This document shows positions 43,271 through 51,619 of a DNA stretch of 64,000 nt, one piece after another; the first letter of the stretch is position 1; every line of letters starts with the position of its first letter. The stretch is from NCBI GenBank assembly GCA_020634515.1, contig JACKBL010000004.1, forward strand, positions 124,001 to 188,000, read 5' to 3'. The notes below the pieces were generated by a model. That model was not told the DNA's origin, ran no database searches, and saw nothing but the letters and a program-made list of their open reading frames with translations. Source of the stretch: Ardenticatenales bacterium (GTDB taxonomy: Bacteria > Chloroflexota > Anaerolineae > Promineifilales > Promineifilaceae). The translations under genes and the position numbers were made by a program.

Positions 43271-43581
43271 GCGGGCGTTCCCCCCATCCCCCACGTTTTC
43301 GCACCATTTTACACGCATTTGGCACACCAGGCGGCCAGTTGACACGCTTTTTGCACAGCCCTTCACCCAGGTTTGATACGACGTGTTGCTATAGTTTGGG
43401 AAATCCCTTTCGGCCAGGGTGCTCCTCAGGCACGCTGCGCGTTGTACGGCCAGGCCCGTGCCAAAGCCGCGCTGGATGGAGATGTTTGTCGCATCGGTTT
43501 CTGCCGGCAATTCACGAGACACGGGCAGCGAATAACGCGCTTCTGACCACTGGCCACTATCTTCGAAGGAGTAACAACTAG
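43271..43581. promoter_or_regulatory. Intergenic region upstream of LysW-like gene
   Basis: A 311-base gap. TTGCTATAGT near 43386 could be an extended -10. The rest (an A/C-rich first part and one TGCCGGCA at 43501) shows no gene. Confidence 0.35.
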
Positions 43582-43872
43582 ATGGCTTCCAAACGTACTG
43601 ACAAACCGGCATTGGGTACTTGCCCAAGCTGTGACACCACCATTCGTCTTTCAGGAAAGCTGCATCTCGGGCAAATCGTGACCTGCCCTGAATGTGGCGA
43701 CGACCTGGAAATCGTCCAACTCTCCCCTACCGTCAAGCTCGATTGGGCTTTTGAAGAACCTTTCGATGACGATGACGACTTTGATTATGACGATGACGAT
43801 TTCGACGATGATGATGATTACGACTTTGACGACGAAGACGATTACGACTTCGACGACACAGACGACTATTAG
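43582..43872 (+). CDS. LysW-like zinc-ribbon protein with long acidic tail
   Basis: A 96-residue protein. Residues 12-55 match the amino-group carrier protein LysW: zinc-ribbon cysteines C14, C17, C35, C38 in TCPSC and TCPECGDDLEIV, then LSPTVKLDW. LysW normally ends just after this in EDWGE, whose C-terminal Glu is the attachment point. Here LDWAFEEPF leads into about 35 residues made only of Asp, Glu, Phe, Tyr and Thr (DDDDDFDYDDDD and similar). AAGGAG lies ahead of the ATG. No lys or arg biosynthesis gene is near. It may be a carrier derivative or an unrelated acidic zinc ribbon. Confidence 0.75.
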   Translation: MASKRTDKPALGTCPSCDTTIRLSGKLHLGQIVTCPECGDDLEIVQLSPTVKLDWAFEEPFDDDDDFDYDDDDFDDDDDYDFDDEDDYDFDDTDDY

Positions 43873-43964
43873 GACTGACGATGAAATGAAGTACGGAATT
43901 GCATCGTCAGCTTGAAGGAACAGTGAGGAAACAGCTTCGTTGTCTTATTTAATTCCGTTCCTTA
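43873..43964. repeat. GACGATG..CATCGTC interspersed repeat
   Basis: Starts one base after the LysW-like stop codon: ACTGACGATGAAATGAAGTA, GCATCGTCAGCTTGAAGGAA, AAACAGCTTCGTTGTCTTAT, CCGTTCCTTA. Same block order as at 29713-29801. Confidence 0.8.
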
Positions 43965-44052
43965 GCCTACGGCGGCGCAATCATGCAGGCGGAAGTCGGA
44001 TGAGGCCGGAAGGGAGGAAACGGGAGACGCCCAGCGCTTCGTGGGTTTGAGG

Positions 44053-44132
44053 GGCTGTCCGCAATTAAATAGCGGAAATGTGCGGGCGCAGTAACCGTCC
44101 GTAAAACGTGTGAAGTTATTTTCGGACGGTTA
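44053..44132. repeat. Composite repeat: CTGTCCGC and ACCGTCCG palindromes
   Basis: GCTGTCCGCAATTAAATAGC with GGAAATGTGCGGGCG, then GTAACCGTCCGTAAAACGTG with TTTTCGGACGGTTAC. Same pair as in the block at 36476. Confidence 0.75.
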
Positions 44133-44340
44133 CTAAATAAACGTTGTGCTCAATGATCGGGCGGGGCAATGGATCGCCCCGCCACCGGCATGGCTTTCGT
44201 GCCGGGCAACCCCCCTCCTCTGGGGGGCACGATGTCGCGCATCTTATGCAAAGATGCCGTTTCGCAGGAGATAGGCGGCCAACCCTGCGCGCATAGTGCC
44301 TTCAATCGTGCACGCAACTTCCCCGTCGCCGGAAAAAGCA
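44133..44340. other. Intergenic region with two GC hairpins
   Basis: GGCGGGGC (44159-44166) pairs with GCCCCGCC (44175-44182), and CCCCCCTCCTCTGGGGGG follows near 44210. No gene supported. Confidence 0.4.
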
Positions 44341-44499
44341 TTAGCATTTTCGCTGTTGATTCTCCCGCGAATACTGCCAAAGAGCCGGATCTAACGCGCG
44401 CATGGATACGTTGACCTGCCGCGCCAGGTCACGGCAGAATGTCGTGTGCGCCCACCAGAAGTGAAAATCATAATTGAAGCGCAGCTCGAATTCTGTCAT
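44341..44499 (-). CDS. Small hypothetical protein
   Basis: An open frame of 52 codons beginning MTEFELRFNYDFHFWWAHTT and ending WQYSRENQQRKC. Its aromatic-rich, non-repetitive composition looks protein-like. It starts seven bases after the GNAT stop on the same strand, which suggests cotranscription. There is no Shine-Dalgarno sequence. I recognise no family. Confidence 0.4.
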   Translation of the reverse strand: MTEFELRFNYDFHFWWAHTTFCRDLARQVNVSMRALDPALWQYSRENQQRKC

Positions 44500-44505
44500 C
44501 CGATT

Positions 44506-44877
44506 TCAACGCCAGCGATAGAGCGCCAGATGCTCTTGCTCGTGCGGGATTGGCCCGATCACCTTCCAGCCAACCAGCTCCCAACCTGACTTTTTCAGGA
44601 GGTTGCGGGCGGTGATTGTGCCGGCATAAACGCACCCATCCCCCCGTTCCCGAACCAAATTCATACCCGCCGCAATCAACGCCGTCCCCACACCCCGGCG
44701 ACGGAACGGCTCCGCGACAAACAACCCACCAAGACCGGGCGTATATGCCGGCAGCGCCTCCATCGCGCGCTCACGCAGCACAATCGTACCCGCCAGCGCC
44801 TCATCCACAAAAGCCACCAGCCGCACCGGCAAGTCGCGCCGATTCGCTTCAGCGGCAAAATCCCGCGCCACATCCAC
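44506..44877 (-). CDS. GNAT acetyltransferase, probably N-terminally truncated
   Basis: A GNAT fold with LVAFVDEALAGTIVLRERAM, the acetyl-CoA loop FVAEPFRRRGVGTALIAAGM and a final NLLKKSGWELVGWKV. The assigned GTG start at 44877 gives 123 residues. The frame stays open back to 44922 and reads WFRAQWPDYYAGRAP there, which is GNAT-like, but a stop codon at 44923-44925 cuts it off. The first beta-strand and helix are thus missing, so the gene may be decayed or use a non-standard start. It directly follows the restriction-modification unit. Confidence 0.65.
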   Translation of the reverse strand: MDVARDFAAEANRRDLPVRLVAFVDEALAGTIVLRERAMEALPAYTPGLGGLFVAEPFRRRGVGTALIAAGMNLVRERGDGCVYAGTITARNLLKKSGWELVGWKVIGPIPHEQEHLALYRWR

Positions 44878-44945
44878 CGGTGCGCGCCCCGCGTAATAAT
44901 CAGGCCACTGCGCGCGAAACCATTAAACCACTTTGCGGCCTGAAT

Positions 44946-46277
44946 TCATAGCCTTGTTGGCTCAAGGTTCGCATTGCATTCCAATAAAAACTGAAGCTGA
45001 ACAGCTTGATGGTCACGTGAGCGAAAGTACTCTGGCTCAAAGCGGCTTGCTTCTTGCCAGGTGGCATAAACGCAATACTCAAAGAGTTCTTTTTTGCTAT
45101 TACGCTTCCTGACAATCTTGTGCCCGATATTCGTAAACCCCAACGACCTTAGCGAGTCCTCAAGTAGAATTTCAGTGTGAACTTGCACGCCATAAAAGCT
45201 AGAATTGCCCACTATGTATGAAAGCACGGCACCTTTTTTCAATCGCGGGCGCAAGTTCTGAAAATGCAAATGCATATCATGGAAATATTTCCAGACATAA
45301 TTCGCCATCAGCAAAGCATTCTTCTCATTTGTATACAGTATTTCAGAAACGACCATTCGCAATGACTCTGGAAGCGCAATCCCACTTGGCTCCCAATTTT
45401 GCAACCTACTGGTAGCGACCCCCCAAGTCCCACCTATTGCCTTCCAATCAAGTTCACCCGCTTCACGGGCGGTATCGAGGAATTGGGTCCAATACATATA
45501 AGGTCGAAGTTCACGAATGTAACTGATTCTGTTGGGGTAAGGTGGGGACGTGACAATATGCGAGTATTGAATGTTGTCAATTGATGCAGGCTCCCGCGCG
45601 TCCACGGAATAAACAGATGCAAAACCAGGAAGTGGCACGCTTGCACTTCGAATAACGGCTTCCAATATATCTATATACAGAGACTCAATCTGTTTAATAT
45701 CAAACGAGGTCACTTCATCCTGAAATGACATTGAGACGTGATTGAATGCAGCAGATGATGTTTCAATGACGAGTCTGCAAAAAGACACCCAGGCAAGTGA
45801 AGAAACGTGATTATCCTTTGGCTCTCCCAATTGATTCACCAACGCCCGACGAAGTGCGCCAAGAACGCTGAGCGTGTGTGCAGACCACCATCTTGTAATA
45901 TTATGAATATCCGGCAACCAGTTGTCTTCGTTTACCAATCGCTTGCATTCATCAAGCACCTTATCAACGGATATTCTCAAATTCTTTATTTCCGAAGAGG
46001 CATAGTTTCTGCATTTGGCATTGCCGAGCCAGATTAGAAACGGATTTATGTCAAAGCAATGGGCCAAAATGCCACGCTCAGCGGCAACAAGCCCTGTTGT
46101 TGCTGTCCCAGAAAAAGGATCAAGAATAAGAGAATCCTCCGAAAGAGAGTCAATTATTTCTTCAACTAACTTCACCGAGTAAGCTGGCGTTAGACGCAAC
46201 CATCCATGTCTACCAAGTTTTGCATTGTACTTGAACGTATAATCAGAACGCTGTTTAACCTTCATCATATCCATCAT
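44946..46277 (-). CDS. Type II DNA methyltransferase (amino-methyltransferase class)
   Basis: A 443-residue methyltransferase. Its SAM-binding motif I is ILDPFSGTATTGLVAAERG (from D53) and its catalytic motif IV is TSPPYPN (S244-Y247), in the order I then IV. SPPY with this order suggests N4-cytosine or N6-adenine methylation. Codon use is visibly more AT-rich than in the neighbouring genes. The start overlaps the stop of the gene before it on this strand by four bases. It should protect the target of the adjacent endonuclease. Confidence 0.88.
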   Translation of the reverse strand: MMDMMKVKQRSDYTFKYNAKLGRHGWLRLTPAYSVKLVEEIIDSLSEDSLILDPFSGTATTGLVAAERGILAHCFDINPFLIWLGNAKCRNYASSEIKNLRISVDKVLDECKRLVNEDNWLPDIHNITRWWSAHTLSVLGALRRALVNQLGEPKDNHVSSLAWVSFCRLVIETSSAAFNHVSMSFQDEVTSFDIKQIESLYIDILEAVIRSASVPLPGFASVYSVDAREPASIDNIQYSHIVTSPPYPNRISYIRELRPYMYWTQFLDTAREAGELDWKAIGGTWGVATSRLQNWEPSGIALPESLRMVVSEILYTNEKNALLMANYVWKYFHDMHLHFQNLRPRLKKGAVLSYIVGNSSFYGVQVHTEILLEDSLRSLGFTNIGHKIVRKRNSKKELFEYCVYATWQEASRFEPEYFRSRDHQAVQLQFLLECNANLEPTRL

Positions 46278-47068
46278 TCAGCACGCAACAGTATTTCAAG
46301 CACGTTGTGGATCTCTTCTCTTATTTCAGCGCTATTTCTTTGGAAGAAACCAGCCAAATCATATTCAAGAATCTGTTCAAAAAACGCATACAAAGACACT
46401 TGACTATTTCCGTTTGTGGTACCAATGAGAATGCCACAACGACTATTTCTGTATCTCAACACAATATCAGAATCTATCTGTGACGAAAAAATAGCGAATA
46501 CCGGGAGATAATCGTTCGCCCATGCCACAGTAGCGTTATCTATATCCGCATTCTGACGCTTAGAATCTTTACTCTTGTATCCTTGACGAACCTCAAAAAC
46601 AATGCCGTTTGAGGGTTTGGACACTTCTCCCAGGTTTGCGCAATAGTCAATGATCCATTGCTGGACATTCTCAAGCACGGTCCTGTTTTGTATTTTGCCA
46701 AGTTCCAGCCGGCCATCAAGAGATAGTTTTTTGGATTTTCCTGACTTTGTTTGTGTTGTATATGACCATGTTGCAGATTCCGGGTCTGTATATCCGGTAA
46801 CATCGACCAACACGGTGCGAAAAAGGCGTTCACACCCAATACCAAGCTGACGATAAACGGAAGTCATCCCACCCGCTGCGCGATGGGCCGAATATATGAG
46901 GTTGGTATCCAGGCCAACCCAGGCATAGAAGGGGTCTGACCCGTAAAGATGCTTGAACTGACTTAGGGAAAGACCACCGTTACTGCCACCCTGCCCGAAT
47001 TTTGGCTTATATTCTTTGGATTTTCTGATAGGTTCCAGGAAGGTTTCCAGGTATCGTTCTTCATTCAC
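46274..47068 (-). CDS. Putative type II restriction endonuclease
   Basis: A 264-residue protein without recognisable close family, encoded directly upstream of and overlapping the methyltransferase. A PD-(D/E)xK-like site is plausible: D118 in LSLDGRLELG and E159 with lysines 165 and 167 in FEVRQGYKSKDSKRQNADID. The latter RxGYKSKxSKRQNAD stretch is the sort of sequence seen in several type II enzymes. AT-rich composition matches the methylase, so the two were probably acquired together. The recognition sequence is unknown. Confidence 0.75.
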   Translation of the reverse strand: MNEERYLETFLEPIRKSKEYKPKFGQGGSNGGLSLSQFKHLYGSDPFYAWVGLDTNLIYSAHRAAGGMTSVYRQLGIGCERLFRTVLVDVTGYTDPESATWSYTTQTKSGKSKKLSLDGRLELGKIQNRTVLENVQQWIIDYCANLGEVSKPSNGIVFEVRQGYKSKDSKRQNADIDNATVAWANDYLPVFAIFSSQIDSDIVLRYRNSRCGILIGTTNGNSQVSLYAFFEQILEYDLAGFFQRNSAEIREEIHNVLEILLRAE

Positions 47069-47103
47069 TTTGATTTTTACCGACTTTCGCTATGTGAGCG
47101 TTC

Positions 47104-47136
47104 AGATTGGTTCATTCTCGGAGAATGAACCAATCT
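47104..47136. repeat. Perfect AGATTGGTTCATTCTC hairpin repeat
   Basis: AGATTGGTTCATTCTC, one base, GAGAATGAACCAATCT: a 16-bp perfect stem. It lies 36 bases upstream of the restriction gene start. Confidence 0.85.
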
Positions 47137-47252
47137 AAAAAGCGGACAAGTTGATTGGGAATAGGATCGAATAACACCATCCAAACGGCATGATGCGGTT
47201 GCTTTACCCAGATTATAGCAAAAACCTGCAAGAACTTTGGGGGAAGACGCCT

Positions 47253-48326
47253 TTAGGGCGCGCGGCGTTGGAGATGGAGGAGGCGCAGCAGGTGGTCCCA
47301 GCCTTGTTTGATCTGGAAGGATTTGGCGCGCCAGGTGCCGACGATGCCGTAGGGGAGGAACATGACGAGGCCGATGTAGATGAGGCCGAGGAGGAAGTTG
47401 GCGACTTCGCCAAACCAGCGGTCGAGGAAGAATTCGAGCAGGCGGAAGACGGCGGCGCCGACGATGGCGCCGTTGAGGGTGCCGACGCCGCCGATGAGGA
47501 TCATGAGGAGGGCGGCGACGGTGTAGCCGAGGCTGGCGATGGTGGGGCTGACGATGGGCTGGTGCAGGGTGTGTAACATGCCGGCACTGGCCGCCGCCAA
47601 CGAGGACAGTAACAAGGCCGCCAATTTGAACGTGAAGGTGTTGTACCCCAACATCAGGGCGCGGTCTTCGTTCTCGCGGATGGCGATGCACACCCGCCCC
47701 GTGGGGGAGTCCACAAAGCGGCGGTAGATGAGATAAAAGATAACGGTAACGAGCAAGGCCATGACGTAGAAGCGGAACCGCTGCGTGTTGGTGTTCAGGA
47801 ATGCCGGCACAATCACCCCCTGCAGCCCCACATCCGCCCCCGTGTACGCGCTCAAATCGCTGGAGCGCACCACAATACTAAACACCGAAGCCATCCCCAA
47901 CGTCACCAGCGCAAACGTGATCCCCTTCACCCGCGGCAGCACCACCGCAAACAGCAGCGCCTGCACCACACTCGCCGCCACCACCGCCAACAGCGTCCGC
48001 CCCAGGCCCCATTGCAGCGTCTTCAACGCGATCCCCGTGGCATAGGCCCCCACGGCAAAAAACATGGCGTGCCCGAAGGAAAGCAGCCCCGTCACCCCCA
48101 GCACCAGGTCATAGCTGAGGGCGTAAATCGCCAGGACGAAGACCTCAATCAGCAACCCTTGCATGAACTTGGCGCTGCCCGTTTCTCCCGCGAGAACGCT
48201 GCCGGGCGACTGTCCGTCCAGCATGGCAGCGATAAAGGGCAGCAGCAGCATAAACAGCGTCAGCGTCAGCCAGCCGCCGTTGCTTTTTATCCAGCCGCCG
48301 CGCCCGGCGGATACGCTTTCGCTCAT
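47253..48326 (-). CDS. Branched-chain amino acid-type ABC permease (LivM-like)
   Basis: A 357-residue permease with about nine membrane segments. LivM signatures are YALSYDLVLGVTGLLSFGHAMF, KGITFALVTLGMA, RVCIAIRENEDRALMLGYN and IGGVGTLNGAIVGAAVFRLL. The N-terminus has an extra helix and an extracytoplasmic loop. GGAG lies ahead of ATG 48326. It is the last gene of the operon K-G-F-H-M, an order typical of these high-affinity uptake systems. Confidence 0.93.
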   Translation of the reverse strand: MSESVSAGRGGWIKSNGGWLTLTLFMLLLPFIAAMLDGQSPGSVLAGETGSAKFMQGLLIEVFVLAIYALSYDLVLGVTGLLSFGHAMFFAVGAYATGIALKTLQWGLGRTLLAVVAASVVQALLFAVVLPRVKGITFALVTLGMASVFSIVVRSSDLSAYTGADVGLQGVIVPAFLNTNTQRFRFYVMALLVTVIFYLIYRRFVDSPTGRVCIAIRENEDRALMLGYNTFTFKLAALLLSSLAAASAGMLHTLHQPIVSPTIASLGYTVAALLMILIGGVGTLNGAIVGAAVFRLLEFFLDRWFGEVANFLLGLIYIGLVMFLPYGIVGTWRAKSFQIKQGWDHLLRLLHLQRRAP

Positions 48327-48436
48327 GAAGAACACTCCATCGTTAATCGGTGAATGGGTAAATACGTGAATGGTTAATGGCGTCGCCCACGGACATTAAC
48401 CATTCAGCCATTCAACCGTTCACCCATTATTTATTG

Positions 48437-49987
48437 TTATTCGCTTCGTCCAAACAGGCCGTTAGGCAGGACGAGAAGAATAATGACCATCAATAGGACG
48501 GTAGATGCCGGCACTAACGGCGGCGACGGCTTAAATGGTTCCGACAAAAACGGCAAATGAATACCAATCTGCCCATACTTGATAATAAACTGCTGCATCA
48601 ACCCCACCAGCAGCGCGCCCGCCGCCGCCCCCGGAAAACTGGTGAGGCCGCCAATCGCCAGGGCAATTAAGGCCAGCAGCAGCAGGCGCGTGCCCATGTC
48701 GTTGGACAGGCCAATCGAAGGCGCGGCCAGCACCCCGCCCAATGCCGCCAGCGACACGCCCAACGCAAACACCAACGTAAAGACACGGCGCACATTGATG
48801 CCCAACGCCTCCACCATCTCACTGTCCTGCACGCCGGCGCGAATGATCATGCCCAACCGCGTGCGCTGCAACAACAGCCACACCGCCGCCAGCACCACCA
48901 CGCCCACCAGGATGATGAAGACCTCGTTGTAGGTGCGGATGCGCCCGTCAAAAAGCAAAATAGTGGAGCATTGATGCGCGAGCAAATCACCCAGGCTGGT
49001 AGCGGGGCAGCCATCCCCCGTGCCACTGAACAGGGCCGCCTTGGGCATGGTAAATTCGGGTCGCCCCCAGATGGCCCGCACCAGCTCAATGCCGATGAAG
49101 CTGAGGCCGAGGGTGAGCATAATCTGGTAGATAGGGCGGTCATAGAGGGGACGAATGAGGGTGGCTTCTATCAGGCCACCGAGGAGGAAGCCGACGCCCG
49201 TGGCCGCGGCCATGGACACGAAGAAGCGGGCGGTGGAATTCATATTGAAAAGGGCCTCGCTGAGGGGCGTGTTCACCAGATAGATCGCCACGCCCGCCGC
49301 CAGCAGCCCGCCCGCCGTCCACAAGGGACCGCGCTCCACGCGGGCAACGGCGGCCGCGCCGCGCCGCATTCCCAACCCCACGAGCGACAATCCCAGCAGC
49401 CCGCCGCCCAACAAAATACCCAACAGGTCCAGGAAGGGGGAGATGGGGGCGAAGGTGGCCGCTGCCGGCATTTGCAGCCGCCCCTGATCCAACGCCAACG
49501 CATATGTGCCCGGACTCTCCGCGAACACATCCGGGTTCCAGATAGCAATCGGATAGCGCCCCAACGCCAGCGCCAAAATCAGCCCGGAAACGACCAGCCC
49601 CACCCACGGCCAGATGTTGGCCGCGCGTGGCGACAGTCGCAGCCGCCCCAACACCCCCCGCCACAACGGCATCAACGCCAGCCCCGCCGCCAGCAACAAC
49701 GCCGGCGTCAGCAAATCCACAAACGTATCCGGGCGCACATACACCGTCCAACCCACATATGCGCCAATCATGAACAACTCCCCATGCGCCAGATTCAGCA
49801 CGTCCATCAGGCCCAAAATGAGCGACAACCCCGCCGCCACCAGGAACGTGATCGCCCCCACGGACAGCCCGCGCAGCACGGTGATAGCCCAATCCTTCGG
49901 CTCCATTCCTTGCAAAGCCGTGACAAACAGAAAGGCCAGGACGGCCAACGTGATGATGCGGGTGCGATTCTTACGCAGCGTCTCCAT
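48437..49987 (-). CDS. Branched-chain amino acid-type ABC permease (LivH-like), enlarged
   Basis: A 516-residue permease; LivH normally has about 290-310 residues. The family core is present at both ends: GAITFLVAAGLSLILGLMDV and NLAHGELFMIGAYVGW near residues 45-80, then IMLTLGLSFIGIELVRAIWG and LGMIIRAGVQDSEMVEALGI in the C-terminal half. Between them, residues about 95-265 form an insertion with four or five further hydrophobic segments and a soluble loop (NPDVFAESPGTYALALDQG). The insertion keeps frame and looks functional. It must form an additional membrane module. Confidence 0.9.
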   Translation of the reverse strand: METLRKNRTRIITLAVLAFLFVTALQGMEPKDWAITVLRGLSVGAITFLVAAGLSLILGLMDVLNLAHGELFMIGAYVGWTVYVRPDTFVDLLTPALLLAAGLALMPLWRGVLGRLRLSPRAANIWPWVGLVVSGLILALALGRYPIAIWNPDVFAESPGTYALALDQGRLQMPAAATFAPISPFLDLLGILLGGGLLGLSLVGLGMRRGAAAVARVERGPLWTAGGLLAAGVAIYLVNTPLSEALFNMNSTARFFVSMAAATGVGFLLGGLIEATLIRPLYDRPIYQIMLTLGLSFIGIELVRAIWGRPEFTMPKAALFSGTGDGCPATSLGDLLAHQCSTILLFDGRIRTYNEVFIILVGVVVLAAVWLLLQRTRLGMIIRAGVQDSEMVEALGINVRRVFTLVFALGVSLAALGGVLAAPSIGLSNDMGTRLLLLALIALAIGGLTSFPGAAAGALLVGLMQQFIIKYGQIGIHLPFLSEPFKPSPPLVPASTVLLMVIILLVLPNGLFGRSE

Positions 49988-50030
49988 GCGTTCTCTTCCT
50001 GATGCTAAAAACCCGGTTTTTTCCCGGTCG

Positions 50031-50732
50031 CTACGCCGCGCCCAGGTAGCGGTGAATCGTTTCCTTGTCGTGGATCAGGTCCGCCATGAGGCCGCGCCGC
50101 ACGGATTGCCCTTCTTCGATGATGACGTACCGCTGCGCCAGTTTGCTGGCGACGATGAAGTTTTGCTCCACCAGCAGCACGGTTGTCTCGTGGGAAAGCT
50201 GGCGGATTGCTTCCATCATCTGCTCAATAAGCACCGGAGCCAGTCCCTCGCTTGGCTCGTCAATGAGGAGCAGCTTGTTGTCGGGGACGAGGGCGCGGGC
50301 GATTGCCAGCATTTGCTGCTGCCCGCCGGAAAGATTCGTGCCGGAGAGCTTGATCAGCCGTTTCAGATCGGGGAACAGGCTGAAGATGAATGCCTCTTTG
50401 CGCGCAAAATCCCCTTTTTGCCGCTCGGCGATGCGCAGATTCTCGGCCACGGTGAGGTCGCGGAAGATGGCGCGATGCTCCGGGACAAAGCCGATGCCCA
50501 GGGCGGCAACGTCGAAGCTGCGCCGTCCCTGGATTTCTTGCCCATCGAAGCGGATGGTGCCCTGGCGCGGCGGGGTGAGGCCGAGGATGGATTTGAGGGT
50601 AGTGGTTTTGCCGGCACCATTCCGCCCCAACAACGCCACAATCTCCCCCCGCGGAACCGCCAACGACACCCCTTCCAGGATGTGAAACTGACCGATGTAG
50701 GTGTGGATGTCTTGTACTTCGAGTAGGGACAT
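50031..50732 (-). CDS. Branched-chain amino acid-type ABC ATPase (LivF-like)
   Basis: A 233-residue ATPase with Walker A LLGRNGAGKTTTLKSILGL, signature NLSGGQQQMLAIARAL, Walker B LLLIDEPSEGLAP and the LivF-type LVEQNF in place of the switch histidine. All match the family. The ATG at 50732 follows an A/C-rich leader and has no Shine-Dalgarno sequence. Gaps to the neighbouring transporter genes are 61 and 43 bases. Confidence 0.93.
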   Translation of the reverse strand: MSLLEVQDIHTYIGQFHILEGVSLAVPRGEIVALLGRNGAGKTTTLKSILGLTPPRQGTIRFDGQEIQGRRSFDVAALGIGFVPEHRAIFRDLTVAENLRIAERQKGDFARKEAFIFSLFPDLKRLIKLSGTNLSGGQQQMLAIARALVPDNKLLLIDEPSEGLAPVLIEQMMEAIRQLSHETTVLLVEQNFIVASKLAQRYVIIEEGQSVRRGLMADLIHDKETIHRYLGAA

Positions 50733-50793
50733 TTGGTGGTTGGTAGTTGGTGGTAGTTGGTGGTTGGTGAACAATAGCTGACGGTAGATACCA

Positions 50794-51561
50794 TCAACCA
50801 ATCTCATACAGTCCGCCCAGGTAGGCGGTTTGGACGGTTTCATTGTCGGCAATTTCCGCGGGCGACCCTTCCGCCAGAACGCGCCCCTGGTGCATGACGG
50901 TGATGGTATCAGAGACGCTCATCACCACGTTCATGTTGTGTTCCACGAGCATGACGGTTTTGCTGCCGGCGGCCTGGATTTCCTGGATCAGGGCCAGCAG
51001 TTCGGGCACTTGCTCCGAGGCCATGCCGGCAGTTGGCTCATCCAACAGCAGCAGTTCCGGGTCCGGGGCCAGGATCATGCCCAGTTCCAGTTTGCGCTGA
51101 TCGCCGTGGGGGAGGGTACGTGCCGGCATTAACGCCCTTTCCACCAACCCCACCTGCGCCGCCACCGCCCAAGCGCGTTCCTCATACCGGCGGAAGCGAC
51201 GGTGCGACTGGAAGAAGCGGAAGTTGTCCTTGCCCAACGCCTGGCACGCCAGGCGAATGTTCTCCAGCACCGTCAGGTTGGGGAAAATGTTCGTAATCTG
51301 GAACGACCGCCCAATGCCCAGGTGCGCCGTGCGGTGCAGTGGCAAGCGGGTAATATCCTCTCCTTTGAAGAGAACCTGCCCCCCGGTCGGGGCGATATTG
51401 CCGCTGAGGAGGTTGAAGAACGTGGTCTTGCCTGCGCCGTTGGGGCCGATGATCGAATGCAGCGTGCGCGCCCGCACCTGAATCGACACATCCGCCACGG
51501 CCACCAACGCGCCAAACTCCCGGCGCAGATGCCGTGTTTCCAGAATAATCTCGTTCGTCAT
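50794..51561 (-). CDS. Branched-chain amino acid-type ABC ATPase (LivG-like)
   Basis: A 255-residue ATPase with Walker A IGPNGAGKTTFFNLLSG, a LivG-type region GIGRSFQITNIFPNLTVLEN, signature LPHGDQRKLELGMIL, Walker B LLLLDEPTAGMA and LVEHNMNVV. The ATG at 51561 lies next to a CTTCCTGGAAG palindrome in the 58-base gap to the binding-protein gene. It pairs with the LivF-like subunit. Confidence 0.93.
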   Translation of the reverse strand: MTNEIILETRHLRREFGALVAVADVSIQVRARTLHSIIGPNGAGKTTFFNLLSGNIAPTGGQVLFKGEDITRLPLHRTAHLGIGRSFQITNIFPNLTVLENIRLACQALGKDNFRFFQSHRRFRRYEERAWAVAAQVGLVERALMPARTLPHGDQRKLELGMILAPDPELLLLDEPTAGMASEQVPELLALIQEIQAAGSKTVMLVEHNMNVVMSVSDTITVMHQGRVLAEGSPAEIADNETVQTAYLGGLYEIG

Positions 51562-51570
51562 GAGGGGGGC

Positions 51571-51606
51571 CAAAACCTTCCTGGAAGCGCAAAGCTTCCA
51601 GGAAGG
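51571..51606. repeat. CTTCCTGGAAG palindromic element in liv operon
   Basis: ACCTTCCTGGAAGC and GCTTCCAGGAAGGT flank five bases. Because it falls between the binding-protein and ATPase genes, it could stabilise the 5' message and raise the binding protein's level, a common use of such elements. Confidence 0.65.
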
Positions 51607-51619
51607 TACGAGCAATCCG

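Noticed and set aside
44506..44922. Sequencing frameshift at the GNAT 5' end
   Set aside because: A stop at 44923 ends the open frame and no GNAT-like sequence was found in the other frames within the 20 bases left before the methyltransferase gene; true truncation is more likely, though not proven.
48971..50002. 343-codon plus-strand frame over the LivH-like gene
   Set aside because: Gln/Arg/His-rich antisense shadow of a well supported membrane protein gene.
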